Shown piece by piece: positions 8,575-17,367 of a DNA stretch of 64,000 nt (the stretch's first letter is position 1; the number at the start of each line of letters is the position of its first letter). Both the position numbers and the translations under genes were made by a program. Under the pieces are notes generated by a model, which worked only from the letters and a program-made list of their open reading frames with translations, was not told the origin of the DNA and searched no databases. The DNA is from CALJXB01 sp965225935 (GTDB taxonomy: Bacteria; Pseudomonadota; Alphaproteobacteria; Kiloniellales; JAKSDN01), in NCBI GenBank assembly GCA_965225935.1, contig CBDDCC010000003.1, positions 434,001-498,000 on the forward strand. Reading direction: 5' to 3'.

Positions 8575-9756
8575 CTAAGGTCGCGCCGCCAGCCGCGCCT
8601 TGAAGGCCCGGGCGACCATAGCGAAGCCGCCGTCGGCGCCGTCGATGAAGTGGACGTGGCGGCTCTCCTCCAGGCTGAAGACCAGGCAGGTCATGAGGGC
8701 GCTGTCGGCCAGGTGGGTGCCATAGACCAGGCGCCCGGCCGCGTGCTCGGCGGCCAGGTAGCGCTCGATCGCCTCGGCCTGCTCTTCGCTCACGTCCAGC
8801 ACCAGCCGGAGGGTGCCGTCGAACTTGCGGAAGTCCGTGTTGGCGCGCAGCTCCTCCCGGTAGATCGGCGCGTCGTAGGGCCCGGCCCGCCGGTCGAAGC
8901 GCTCGCACCAGGCCTGCACCAGCGAGGAGGCCAGCACGGCGCAGTAGCGCCCGAAGACCCCGCCCCGGCCGGCGGTCGCCCGGGCTTCCAGGCCGAGGCC
9001 GCGGGGCGGCCAGCGGAAGCGCATGGACTGCGGGCTGGCGGGCGCGGAGTCCCGCAGGCCGTGGCCGAGCAGGCGGGAGATCTCCGCCACGCTGCGTTCG
9101 AGAGTGGCGCCTGTTTGGTCCGCATTGTCGCCAATGCCCTGGACCATGAGGGTCAGCATGCGCCCGCTGCGCGGCAGCAGCGGCTCCCAGCGGCACGATA
9201 GGCCCGTGAGGTCGGGGGCGCCGGTCTCCGCGCCTGCCGTCAGCCGGTAGGGCGCGCCGGCCTCCGGGTCCTTCAGCAGGGCGTCCGCCAGCTCCAGCCC
9301 GCCGCCGGCGAACATGGCCAGGTGGTTCCGGCCGCCGAGGGCGAACTTGCGCACCCGCACGTCCGCCCCCCGGGCCCGCAGCTCCGCGACCGGCAGGGTG
9401 CCGACCCGCAGGGCGAGGCCGAAGGTGGCCTCGGACACGCTCTGGAGCCCTAGGAGGGCCGCGCCCGCCGCTGCGGCCAGCAATCCCGGCACGGCGAGCG
9501 TGCCGCCGTCCCCGCCGAAAACGTAAGGCAGCTCGGCCCCCGGGCAAGCGTTCAGCACGGCCGTGATGGAGGCGGCCCCCACCATGTTGACGTCCTTGTA
9601 GCGCCCCGCCTCGATCGCCCGGGTTGAGCCCGCCACGTCGCTCAGCACGACCACCCAGTCCTCGGGCAGCGGCGCGTAGGCGGCGAAGTCGCTGAAGCCG
9701 GCAAAGTCGTCGAAGGGCACGAGGCGCCCGTAGAAGCCTTCCGAATCTCCGGTCAC
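8575..9756 (-). CDS. DUF3095 family protein (nucleotide-cyclase-like)
   Basis: The 393-residue protein starts at a GTG (9754-9756) preceded by GAGGGGA and reads TGDSEGFYGRLVPFDDF. WVVVLSDVAGSTRAIEAG near residue 40 recalls the metal-binding motif of class III nucleotide cyclases, and YVFGGDGGTLAVP follows. The whole matches DUF3095, a family annotated as adenylate-cyclase-like from its fold but without proven activity. An upstream reading frame to 10158 overlaps the GST gene and was rejected. It lies 37 bases after the GST-family gene and is probably cotranscribed with it. Confidence 0.85.
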   Translation of the reverse strand: MTGDSEGFYGRLVPFDDFAGFSDFAAYAPLPEDWVVVLSDVAGSTRAIEAGRYKDVNMVGAASITAVLNACPGAELPYVFGGDGGTLAVPGLLAAAAGAALLGLQSVSEATFGLALRVGTLPVAELRARGADVRVRKFALGGRNHLAMFAGGGLELADALLKDPEAGAPYRLTAGAETGAPDLTGLSCRWEPLLPRSGRMLTLMVQGIGDNADQTGATLERSVAEISRLLGHGLRDSAPASPQSMRFRWPPRGLGLEARATAGRGGVFGRYCAVLASSLVQAWCERFDRRAGPYDAPIYREELRANTDFRKFDGTLRLVLDVSEEQAEAIERYLAAEHAAGRLVYGTHLADSALMTCLVFSLEESRHVHFIDGADGGFAMVARAFKARLAARP

Positions 9757-9793
9757 GGTCCCCTCGCCGACCGACGCCGCAGAGTCCGCGGCA

Positions 9794-10495
9794 TCAGCTC
9801 CAGTAATCGCGCGCGGGCTGGGCCGCGGCGAAGCCGTCGAAGGCCGCCAGCAGGCGCCGGAACCAGAGATCGAGCGGGCTCCCTTCCTCGTAGAGCCGCC
9901 GGGTGCTGGCGACCCGCGCCCACTGGAAGGCGCCGAAGACGATGTAGTCGCCGTAGTTGGGTTGGGAACCGCCAAGGTAGTCGTGGAGGCCGAGCGTCGT
10001 CTGCAGCGGCGCCAGGACCCCGTGGAGCTCGGCAACCGCGCCCTCGGGGTCGCTGCACATGGCCTCGAGCGTCGTGCCGAACTTCCGCTTGGTGCGTTCC
10101 AGGTAGTAGGCCTGGTCCTTGGCGGCGAGCTCGGGGAACTGGTCCAGCAGCACAGCACGGGCCATCACCGGGTGGACGATGCCCGTGGTCCAGGCGTCGA
10201 GGAAGCGGGCCTTGGCGCGGTCGCCCTCGCCGCCGAAGAGGGCCGGCCGGTCGGGATGGCTTTCCTCCAGGTGGACCGCGATGTCCCAGGACTCCCTGAG
10301 CCAGAGCTCGCCCTCCACCAGCACGGGCACCGTGCCGCCGCCCGAGCGCTTGATCCGCTCCTTTTCCACAGCACGCCAGGGCACCGGCTCGAAGGCCAGG
10401 CCCTTGTGGGCCAGCGCCATGCGGATGCGCCAGCAGTAGGGGCTCGGCCGGAACGCGTCGTCGGCACCGCCCACCTCGAAGAGCTTCAGGGTCAC
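9794..10495 (-). CDS. Glutathione S-transferase family protein
   Basis: The 233-residue product reads TLKLFEVGGADDAFRPSPY after a GTG start at 10495, with SPYCWRIRMALAHKGL giving the thioredoxin-like N-terminal domain and its catalytic-site region, GGTVPVLVEGELWLRESWDIAVHL giving the cis-Pro and glutathione-binding part, and an all-helical C-terminal domain. GTG was chosen because translation before it (from 10579) is Arg/Pro-rich and does not match the family; AAAGGA lies upstream. The substrate is unknown. It precedes the DUF3095 gene on the same strand. Confidence 0.88.
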   Translation of the reverse strand: MTLKLFEVGGADDAFRPSPYCWRIRMALAHKGLAFEPVPWRAVEKERIKRSGGGTVPVLVEGELWLRESWDIAVHLEESHPDRPALFGGEGDRAKARFLDAWTTGIVHPVMARAVLLDQFPELAAKDQAYYLERTKRKFGTTLEAMCSDPEGAVAELHGVLAPLQTTLGLHDYLGGSQPNYGDYIVFGAFQWARVASTRRLYEEGSPLDLWFRRLLAAFDGFAAAQPARDYWS

Positions 10496-10544
10496 GTCCC
10501 GTTCGTCCTTTCCCGCCCAAGTCTGACCGGCGGCCCGCGGCCTT

Positions 10545-11003
10545 TCAATCCTCGGAGCCATGCCCAAGACACACGGCAAGCATCTCTGCGAGGTTCTCAG
10601 GGAAGACCGTCACGGGAGTCTCGCGCAGCTCGGCTAAGGACCACCCTTTGTGCTGCCGAATCGCTTTAGCCTCCAATTCCTCCTGCCCGCTCCGGTCGAT
10701 CCTGTCGTCCGCCACGCGCACCAGGAAATAGCGTTCGTCGGCAAAGACCTCCTCGCCGTCCGGCATGGCAAAGACCACGTCTCTTTGGGCGATCTCCTCC
10801 CCTACGTCCGCGACGATGCCGGTTTCTTCGCTCAGCTCGCGCCGCGCCGCGTCCCTGTAGCTCTCGCCCAGTTCCAGCGCGCCGCCCGGCGTCGCCCAAT
10901 AGTCCCAGCCCGCGAGCGCCCCCTCATCGAGGACGAAGCGGAACAGCAGGACGCGGTTCTCCGGACCAACAACAATGAGACGCGAAGAGGGACGTTTCCT
11001 CAC
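10545..11003 (-). CDS. Nudix hydrolase
   Basis: The 152-residue protein has a complete Nudix box: GALELGE, then seven residues, then RELSEETGI, fitting GX5EX7REUXEEXGU. It is a small cytoplasmic pyrophosphohydrolase of unknown substrate (nucleoside diphosphate-X compounds). It starts at GTG 11003. It is transcribed leftward, upstream of the GST gene with a gap of about 50 bases, so cotranscription is possible. Confidence 0.9.
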   Translation of the reverse strand: MRKRPSSRLIVVGPENRVLLFRFVLDEGALAGWDYWATPGGALELGESYRDAARRELSEETGIVADVGEEIAQRDVVFAMPDGEEVFADERYFLVRVADDRIDRSGQEELEAKAIRQHKGWSLAELRETPVTVFPENLAEMLAVCLGHGSED

Positions 11004-11209
11004 AAGGGCACTCCGTCTCGAACGGCAATTGGACGCAAGACGCGCGGAGTTGGCCGACGGCCACCGTTGCGGCGATCGGGCGGAATCTTCCGTCGTCGCG
11101 CCAATCTAGCCGCTTCGCGCCGGGACTTGAACGCAATCCATGGCGACGAAACGTTAAACTCCGCGTGAGAGAGTTTCGTCCGGCACGGGCAGCCCAGCGC
11201 GGAGGAGCC

Positions 11210-11695
11210 ATGACGTAAGATTACGAACCGGCCGAGATCTACTGCGATCTCCGGCGGACCGCCCTGGAGCTGACCGCGGAGCAGGTGGCGCCCGCCGACG
11301 GGGTTTTCGCAGTCCTAATGGAGACCGGCTATCCGGGCGCCGTGGCGAGCCTGGTCGCGGTGGCCGACGGCACGACGAGCCTCTATTTCAGCAACGGCGG
11401 CGGCATCATTGGCGCCGGTGCCTACCCGCAGGTACGCGACGAGGCGCTCGCCTTCCTCGAGGCGGCCAAGGCGCACCTGCCGGCCCTCGCCCCGGCCGGC
11501 GACACGCCTCTGCCGCGAGAGGGCCGGACCCGCTTCACGCTCGTGAGCGAAGACGGCCTGTTCGTCGCCGAGGCCGAGGAGGCCGAGCTGGGCGAGAAGC
11601 GACACGCCCTTTCACCTCTCTTCCTCCAGGGCCACAGGCTCCTCGCTTACGTCCGCGCCGCCGACGAGCACCGCCGCGGCAAGGCTTCAAGCTAG
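11210..11695 (+). pseudogene. Small conserved-type protein with an ochre stop at codon 3
   Basis: An excellent ribosome-binding site (GGAGGAG, 11201-11207) precedes ATG ACG TAA at 11210-11218. The same frame then stays open from 11219 to a TAG at 11693, reading DYEPAEIYCDLRRTALELT and onward through FSNGGGIIGAG, about 158 codons of natural-looking protein. A single C-to-T change (CAA to TAA) would explain the stop. The remaining frame could still start at GTG 11285, giving 136 residues (MAPADGVFAVLMETGYPG). No family was recognised. The terminal TAG lies inside the left end of the repeat element at 11692, so the original C-terminus may also be lost. Confidence 0.55.
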
Positions 11696-11975
11696 AGCGG
11701 GATGGGATGAGATTGAATCAACGCTGTTGGCCTGGGTTGGCTCCGTCCGCTAGGCGCGGGGCGAAGCGCGATGTGGGGCATCGGGCGAGGCCCGCAACGA
11801 CGCGGCGGACCAACCCAGGCCAACCCGTACGGGACGGGCGCTTTTGGCCGGACGCCGCGTCGCTCCTCCTCGAATATGCTTCGGCATGTCCTTCGTCCCC
11901 ACAATTATCCTTGGCCTAACGTCCGGCCAAAATCGCTCCGTCAGCGTGGTTCAATCTCATCCCACCCCGCTCTAG
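11692..11975. repeat. MITE-like non-coding element with 26-bp terminal inverted repeats
   Basis: The ends 11692-11717 (CTAGAGCGGGATGG...) and 11950-11975 are inverted copies agreeing at 25 of 26 positions. Between them are further perfect inverted repeats: 11726-11740 with 11810-11824 (15 bp), 11798-11807 with 11853-11862 (10 bp), and 11842-11854 with 11920-11932 (13 bp). No convincing coding sequence lies within. The palindrome CTAG at both ends could be part of the repeat or a target duplication. It looks like a structured intergenic mobile repeat. It occupies most of the gap between the preceding small gene and the outer-membrane protein gene. Confidence 0.7.
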
Positions 11976-12035
11976 GCACGGGGCCGCCGGCCGGCGTGAC
12001 GCCTCCTCCCGGCGCAGATCGGCCGGCGCGCGCCC

Positions 12036-13151
12036 TCAGAAGGCCTTCTGATAGCCGATCGTGAACATCCAGTCGCTCTTCAACTGCGGGCCGTTCAGAT
12101 CCTGGTAGAGCGGCAGGCCGACCTCGAAGGCGAGGCGGTGCCCGCGCAGCAAGCCCTCCTGGCCGACCAGGTTGGCGCCGAGGCTGAGGTTCAGCTTCTC
12201 GCCGCCGTAGTTGTCCGGGTCGGCGGTCGTCACCGGCGCGGTGATGTCGCTGTCGCGGCCGTCGATCCGGCCCTGGGTGGTGCCGGTCAGCCGCACGGAG
12301 GTGCTGATCCAGTCGTCCCAGAGCCAGCTGCCCCAGGCGGTGAGGCTGTACTTGTCGCCAAAGGACCAGCCTTCGTCGTTGTCTCCGAGGGGAATGGTGC
12401 TGGACAGCTGGGCGCCCCAGGCCAGCCTCTCGAGCGCGCCCGTATAGGTGAGACCCGGCATCGCATCGAAGGTCCCGGAGCCCAGCTGCATGGCATAGGG
12501 CAGGCGCAGCGTGGGCCTCGCCCCGGTCGGCGCGAGCACCTGGTCCTCCTCGTCGATGGAGCCGGTCGGGAAGCTCATCCCGAGATTGGCGTGGAGGTGG
12601 TGGACCGGATCCTCGTAGAGCCGGAGGAGCGCGGTCGCCCTCGTGTCGCCGAAACCCTCGGAGCCCGTGTTGAAGGTGCCGAGGCGAGTCGTGCCGGCCG
12701 CACCCTGGAAGGTGATGTGGTCCATGCTCTTGATGGTGTAGTTGCCCATGAGCATGAGGGTGATCCAGTCGGCCGGCGCGTACATGAGGCCGAACATGTG
12801 CATCTGGGTGGTCATGCGCGTCGGCACCACGCGGAAGGTCGGCGGCGGCGCGTTGGGATTGCTGAAGTTGGTGACGATGTCCTCCGGACTGAGATCGTCC
12901 GTTCCGTCCCGGTTGTCCTTCATGTGCATACGCATGTAGCGGTAGGAGATCATCCATTCCCCGGCCTTGTGCATGTGATCCCCCATCACGCCGATGGGCG
13001 CGTGGCCGTCCGCCCGGATGGCGTTGCCGTCACCTTGGATCGTGAGGCCGGGTTCTACTGACTCCTCTTCATGGGCAAGGCCGGCATGGCCCGCGCAGAC
13101 GGAGAGCGCTGCGGCCAGCGAGGCCGCCGAGAGATGTGACGAGATACGCAT
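12036..13151 (-). CDS. Outer-membrane beta-barrel protein, transporter/MetA-pathway type
   Basis: The 371-residue protein begins with a signal peptide (SLAAALSVCAGHAGLAHEEE). The rest alternates polar and hydrophobic residues in strands and ends in a terminal aromatic (IGYQKAF), as outer-membrane barrels do. Phrases such as ADWITLMLMGNYTI, GFGDTRATALLRLY and LGMSFPTGSID match the MetA-pathway/transporter barrel family. A Met/His-rich stretch (SYRYMRMHMKDNRDG) near residue 70 may bind metal. With DUF2946 and SCO genes next, a role in copper or other metal handling is inferred, not shown. Confidence 0.8.
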   Translation of the reverse strand: MRISSHLSAASLAAALSVCAGHAGLAHEEESVEPGLTIQGDGNAIRADGHAPIGVMGDHMHKAGEWMISYRYMRMHMKDNRDGTDDLSPEDIVTNFSNPNAPPPTFRVVPTRMTTQMHMFGLMYAPADWITLMLMGNYTIKSMDHITFQGAAGTTRLGTFNTGSEGFGDTRATALLRLYEDPVHHLHANLGMSFPTGSIDEEDQVLAPTGARPTLRLPYAMQLGSGTFDAMPGLTYTGALERLAWGAQLSSTIPLGDNDEGWSFGDKYSLTAWGSWLWDDWISTSVRLTGTTQGRIDGRDSDITAPVTTADPDNYGGEKLNLSLGANLVGQEGLLRGHRLAFEVGLPLYQDLNGPQLKSDWMFTIGYQKAF

Positions 13152-13286
13152 AGGTTTCCCCTCTCCGGGTTCCTTGAAACCCGGGTTGCGGCATTGAGAC
13201 TAGACGAGGTGAGAGATCGGGCCGGACGCGCCGCGCCGGTCCGGCCTAGAGGACGGATGCCGCCGCGCGTTCGGGCCCGGTGAGGC

Positions 13287-13742
13287 TCAAGCCTGGGGCG
13301 GGGGGGCGCGCGCGCGGATATCGGATCTGGCGAGCCGCGAAGGCGAGAGATCCTCCGCGGCGGGGAACAGGACGCGCGTTTCGGCCGCGTAACGGACGAC
13401 CTCGGCGAGTCCCGAACTCAGAACTGCGAAAGAGGCCGCCGTCAGGCAGCCCGGACAGAAGGCCGACGAGAGATCGGGCGGACGGTCGTCGTCGCCTTCT
13501 CGCGTCAGGTCCTCCGCACGGACCTGGCGCACGCCAAAGGCGGTGCAGATCTCTATGTAGGAGAAGAGATCCTCGGACTCCGGCCCAGCCTTGAGAACAG
13601 CGAGCCCCAGACCGCCGAACTGCGGCTGCAGCAGGGCAAGCAGCGCAAAGCCGATTGCGGCCCGGCGCCAAGCCTCGCGCCCTCGTCTTCCTCCAGGTCT
13701 GGCCGTTACTCGATTCAAGACTGCCCCCAAGCCTCCTGTCAT
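13287..13742 (-). CDS. DUF2946-type membrane-associated protein
   Basis: The 151-residue protein has an N-terminal hydrophobic stretch (AAIGFALLALLQP), the sequence YIEICTAFGV and a CPGCLTA motif, the conserved features of DUF2946, a family often found near copper-responsive genes. The two-cysteine CPGC motif may bind metal. It is transcribed leftward toward the barrel gene, about 135 bases away. Molecular function is unknown. Confidence 0.7.
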   Translation of the reverse strand: MTGGLGAVLNRVTARPGGRRGREAWRRAAIGFALLALLQPQFGGLGLAVLKAGPESEDLFSYIEICTAFGVRQVRAEDLTREGDDDRPPDLSSAFCPGCLTAASFAVLSSGLAEVVRYAAETRVLFPAAEDLSPSRLARSDIRARAPPPQA

Positions 13743-13992
13743 TAGAGAGGACCCGCGCGATTGCGGTCAAGCCGATTTGGCCGGTGTGCCCGCGCAGGCA
13801 ACGCGTTCGCTGTCTTGGTCCGCCTTCCGATCTCTTCGCCGGCGGGGTCTCCCGGAGCGCGGCCGGACTGGCGGTCTCCGATCCCCTGACTTCACGGCTT
13901 GTTGAGTCGCCAAGCGAAGGTCATTGCGCCATTTGGAACCGCAGGGAGAAAGCGATGGAGGTCGCGATGACACTGGGCAGGATCCGGTAGCC

Positions 13993-14595
13993 GTGCGCAG
14001 TCGCCCGAGCTTGCCGGCGCGTTCCACGGCTTGGCTGCTCGCCGCATTGGCCGCCGCTGCGGTCATGACGCCGGTTGCGATGCCCGAGAAGACGGCCCGT
14101 TCCCAGACCATCCCCATCGGCGGTCCCTTCTCGCTGACGGATCATCTGGGCCGGCCGGTGCGGGACAGCGATTTCCGGGGCAGCCTCATGCTGCTCACCT
14201 TCGGCTACACCTACTGCCCCGACTTCTGCCCGACCACGCTCCAGGTCATGAGCGAAGCCGTCGAACTGCTTGGCGACAAGGGGACGGCGGTGCAACCCCT
14301 CTTCATCACCGTCGATCCGGAGCGGGACACGGTTGAGGCCCTTGCCGACTACGTACCTCATTTCCATCCCCGGTTCCTCGGACTGACGGGATCGCTCGAA
14401 GACCTGAAAGCTGTCGTGAAGGCCTACCGCATCCACGTGCGACGCGCTGAACTGGAAGACGCCGACGACAACTACCTGGTCGACCACTCCACGTTCACTT
14501 ATCTGATGGGACGTGACGGCAAGTTCCTTACCTTGTTCCGTCACGGAACCCCGGCTGCGAACATGGCCGAGGTTATGCGCAAGCACCTCTCCTGA
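13993..14595 (+). CDS. SCO1/SenC family copper chaperone (thioredoxin-like)
   Basis: The 200-residue protein has an N-terminal membrane anchor (STAWLLAALAAAAVMTPVA), then a thioredoxin-like domain with YCPDFCPTT (Cys75 and Cys79) and His165 in DHSTF, the three copper ligands of SCO proteins. SCO proteins deliver copper to, or reduce, the CuA site of cytochrome oxidase in the periplasm. GTG at 13993 was chosen because the frame before it is unlike a protein. A 12-codon-position frame (ATG 13955 to TAG 13990) with a good ribosome-binding site ends 2 bases before this GTG, so coupled translation is possible. Other copper-type genes lie to the left. Confidence 0.88.
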   Translation: MRSRPSLPARSTAWLLAALAAAAVMTPVAMPEKTARSQTIPIGGPFSLTDHLGRPVRDSDFRGSLMLLTFGYTYCPDFCPTTLQVMSEAVELLGDKGTAVQPLFITVDPERDTVEALADYVPHFHPRFLGLTGSLEDLKAVVKAYRIHVRRAELEDADDNYLVDHSTFTYLMGRDGKFLTLFRHGTPAANMAEVMRKHLS

Positions 14596-14619
14596 GCCCG
14601 CGCGACGCCGGACGGCGGC

Positions 14620-15780
14620 TCACCCGCTCAGGCGTTCGATCAGCCGCTCCATGAAGCGTTCGCAGAGCGCTACCTGGTCGAGCGCGATCCATTCGTCGGG
14701 CTTGTGGGCCTGGGCGATGTCGCCGGGGCCGCAGATCACCGTCGGGATGCCGGCCTGGCGCTGGAACAGGCCGCCCTCGCTGCCGAAGCTGACCTTGCCG
14801 TGCTCGTTGGCGCCGACCAGGGACTTGACGAAGGTCACCACCTCCTCGCCCGGGTCCGTGTCGAGGCCGGCGTAGCTGGTGACGGGCTCGATGGCAATTC
14901 CCGTCTCGGCCGAGACCCGGCGCATGCGCGGCTCCAGCTCATCGCGGGTGTAGGCCTCGATCTCGGCGACCAAGCCTCCGGGGTCGTGGTCGGGCAGGTT
15001 GCGGATCTCGAACTCGACGGCGCAATGGTTGGGCACGATGTTGAGGGCCGTGCCGCCGCCGATGGTGCCGGTGTGGATGGTGCTATGGGGCACCGCGTAG
15101 TCGGCGTCGCGCGGGCCCTCATGGGCGAGGCGTTCGGCCAGGCGGCGGATGAAAACCACCAGCTCGGCCGCGTAGTCGATGGCGTTCACGCCCTGGGGCG
15201 CCAGGCTGGAATGGCATTCGAGGCCGCGCACCTCGACCCGGAAGGCGCGTTTGCCCTTGTGCCCGACGACCACCTTCATGGAGCTGGGCTCGCCGACGAT
15301 GCACATAGCGGGCTTGACGGGGAGGCCGTTCAGCATGGGGATGAGGCGCTGGGCGCCGATGCAGCCGACCTCCTCGTCGTAGGAGATGGCGAGATGGATG
15401 GGCGTCTCCAAGGGCGCCGCGCACATAGCCGGCACGTAGGCGAGCGCGACGGCGAGGAAGCTCTTCATGTCCGCCGTGCCGCGCCCGTAGAGGCGGCCGT
15501 CCCGGGCGTCGAGCCGGAAGGGGTCGCTGGACCAGTCCTGGCCCTCCACCGGCACCACATCGCTGTGGCCCGAGAGCATGACGCCGGGCCGCTCGGCCGG
15601 GCCGATGGTGGCGTAGAGGTTGGCCTTGCTGCCGCTCTCGTCGGGCACCAGGCGGCTCTCGACGCCGTGCCCGGCGAGATAGCCGCGCACGAAATCGATC
15701 AGCGCCATGTTGGAGCGGGCGCTCACCGTGTCGAAGGCGATCAGCCGCGCGATCAGCTCGAGGCTCGTCTCGGACGCCAT
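14620..15780 (-). CDS. argE: M20 family deacylase, acetylornithine deacetylase (ArgE) type
   Basis: The 386-residue enzyme has the M20 metal motifs SGHSDVVPV, YGRGTADMKS and SYDEEVGCIGA, followed by GEPSSMKVVVGHKGK and the dimerisation domain. This is the ArgE/DapE/CPG2 group of two-zinc aminoacylases; the DEEVGCIGA and FGSEGGLFQ motifs favour acetylornithine deacetylase type. As the last gene of a five-gene leftward operon whose other members are not arginine genes, it may deacylate a different N-acyl amino acid. The gap to the DUF1028 gene is about 20 bases. Confidence 0.87.
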   Translation of the reverse strand: MASETSLELIARLIAFDTVSARSNMALIDFVRGYLAGHGVESRLVPDESGSKANLYATIGPAERPGVMLSGHSDVVPVEGQDWSSDPFRLDARDGRLYGRGTADMKSFLAVALAYVPAMCAAPLETPIHLAISYDEEVGCIGAQRLIPMLNGLPVKPAMCIVGEPSSMKVVVGHKGKRAFRVEVRGLECHSSLAPQGVNAIDYAAELVVFIRRLAERLAHEGPRDADYAVPHSTIHTGTIGGGTALNIVPNHCAVEFEIRNLPDHDPGGLVAEIEAYTRDELEPRMRRVSAETGIAIEPVTSYAGLDTDPGEEVVTFVKSLVGANEHGKVSFGSEGGLFQRQAGIPTVICGPGDIAQAHKPDEWIALDQVALCERFMERLIERLSG

Positions 15781-15801
15781 GGCGGGGCGCGGGGGGTCCG
15801 C

Positions 15802-16479
15802 CTACTCGTCGCCCGGCACGCCGTAGGAGGGCGCGGCAGAGGGGTCGAGGGCCCGGGTCACGTAGTCCTCCATCTGGGGTGCCCAGCCCCCCCAGATGTC
15901 CGCCAGCTCGGCGATGGGGTCACCCTCCGACCAGTCGACCCGGAGGTCGACCAGCGGCCAGGCCTGGTCCCGGACAACCAGGAGCCCGGCCGAGCGCACC
16001 GGACCGCCCTCGCCGCCCGCCGCGAGGCCGCCCTGGAGCGCCTTCACCAGCCGCGCCGGGAAGGCTACCGCCGCGGCGTCCTGGTAAGCCTCGATCATGG
16101 CGGCGGGCACCAGCGGGCTCGCCAGCAGGTTGCCGGCCGCCACCGCCGCCTCGCCGGTGACCACGGCGTGGGTGCCCAGCGTGCCGGCGCCCGAGTGGTG
16201 CGCGACGGCGCCGGCGGCGTCCACCAGGACGAGCTGGCGGTAGTCGGCGAAGGCGTGCTCGTCCAGCAGGACCTGGAGCGCCTCGGACGCTGACTGGCCG
16301 TCCGCCATCAGGTCGAGGCTGCGGGGGCCGAGCCGCGGGTCGGTGATGTTCTGCGTGGCGACAGCGCCCACGCCCGCGCGCACGAAGGCGCAGCGCGCCG
16401 CCACCGCCATGGAGGAGGAGGAGACGGCGATGCCGAACATGCCGCTTTCCGGGCAGCGCGCGGTGATCGAGAAGGTCAT
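15802..16479 (-). CDS. DUF1028 family protein (Ntn-hydrolase-like)
   Basis: The 225-residue product begins MTFSITARCPESGMFGIAVSS, with VGAVATQNITDPRLGP and GNLLA following; this opening is diagnostic of DUF1028, whose fold resembles Ntn hydrolases and which is often sited in peptide or amino acid catabolic operons. Its ATG overlaps the stop of the PhyH-like gene (ATGA), so the two are translationally coupled. Substrate unknown. Confidence 0.88.
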   Translation of the reverse strand: MTFSITARCPESGMFGIAVSSSSMAVAARCAFVRAGVGAVATQNITDPRLGPRSLDLMADGQSASEALQVLLDEHAFADYRQLVLVDAAGAVAHHSGAGTLGTHAVVTGEAAVAAGNLLASPLVPAAMIEAYQDAAAVAFPARLVKALQGGLAAGGEGGPVRSAGLLVVRDQAWPLVDLRVDWSEGDPIAELADIWGGWAPQMEDYVTRALDPSAAPSYGVPGDE

Positions 16480-17336
16480 GCGCCCGCCTGCTGCACGAAG
16501 AAGGAGGCGCCCTTGGGATGCTCGGGAAGCTCGGCCTCGAAGGGCGTCGACCTCACCCGGTTGGGCTCCTGGCCGCGCACCAGGAGGCCGTTGTGCCGGC
16601 CCGGCACCGGGTTGGGCACGAGCGGCACCGCGTCGGCCGCGGCGTAGACGGCGATGAAGAGGGTGCGCGGGCGGGCCGAGCGATTGGGCGCCGAGCCGTG
16701 GGCCAGGCAGCCGTGCATGAGGCAGACCGAACCGGCCGGGCCGGTGCAGGAGACGGCCCGCTCGGCGAAGTCGGCCGCCCGGGCCTCGCTCACGGCGCCG
16801 GTGAAGACGCCGTCGTGCCAGAGGCTGTGGAGCGGCCCCAGGTGGGAGCCCGGCACCACCTCCAAGGGGCCGTTCTCCTCGTCCACGTCGTCCAGCATGA
16901 GGAGCGCCGTCACCAGGTCGGTGTTGCTGTGGGGGTCGTAGAGGAAGTCCTGGTGCCACTTCACCCGGGTCGCGGCACCCGGCAGCTTGGAGTTGACCTT
17001 GCAGTGATGGCTGCGCACGTCGGGGCCGATCAGGTCGGCCACCCAGTCGACCATGCGGCTGTCGCGCATGACCTCCAGGTAGCTCTCGGAGACGTCCGAG
17101 GGCGCGGCCACCCGGCGCAACGCCGGGTTTTCCGGCGAATGGCCGGGCTCCAGGTCGAAGCGTGGCCGGCCGTCGATCATAGCGCCGTAGGCGCTGTCGT
17201 GGCTCCGGCTCTCCTCCACCCAGGCGGCGAAGTCGCGCCTGAGGGCCGCGAGCTCGTCCGGCGTCACCGCGCCCTCGACGGTCAAAACCCCGTCGCGCCG
17301 GAAAGTCTCGATCTGCGCTTTCGTCAGGCCCGTCAC
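16476..17336 (-). CDS. Phytanoyl-CoA dioxygenase (PhyH) family protein
   Basis: The 286-residue protein (GTG start) shows the Fe(II)/2-oxoglutarate dioxygenase pattern: KWHQDFLYDP provides the His-x-Asp ligands, VVPGSHLGPLH the characteristic PGSH motif, and LMHGCLAHGS the distal His. PhyH-like enzymes hydroxylate diverse small molecules; the genuine phytanoyl-CoA role is confined to a subset. Its position between RidA and DUF1028 genes suggests a step in a catabolic or detoxifying pathway for a nitrogenous aromatic or amino-acid-like compound. Confidence 0.87.
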   Translation of the reverse strand: MTGLTKAQIETFRRDGVLTVEGAVTPDELAALRRDFAAWVEESRSHDSAYGAMIDGRPRFDLEPGHSPENPALRRVAAPSDVSESYLEVMRDSRMVDWVADLIGPDVRSHHCKVNSKLPGAATRVKWHQDFLYDPHSNTDLVTALLMLDDVDEENGPLEVVPGSHLGPLHSLWHDGVFTGAVSEARAADFAERAVSCTGPAGSVCLMHGCLAHGSAPNRSARPRTLFIAVYAAADAVPLVPNPVPGRHNGLLVRGQEPNRVRSTPFEAELPEHPKGASFFVQQAGA

Positions 17337-17367
17337 AGCCGCCCTTGCCCTCTCGCCGGTTGGTTGG

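Noticed and set aside
13655..13990. Plus-strand 111-codon frame before the SCO gene
   Set aside because: Most of it opposes the DUF2946 gene and is not protein-like. Only its last 12 codon positions, with a ribosome-binding site, are noted as a possible coupled leader.
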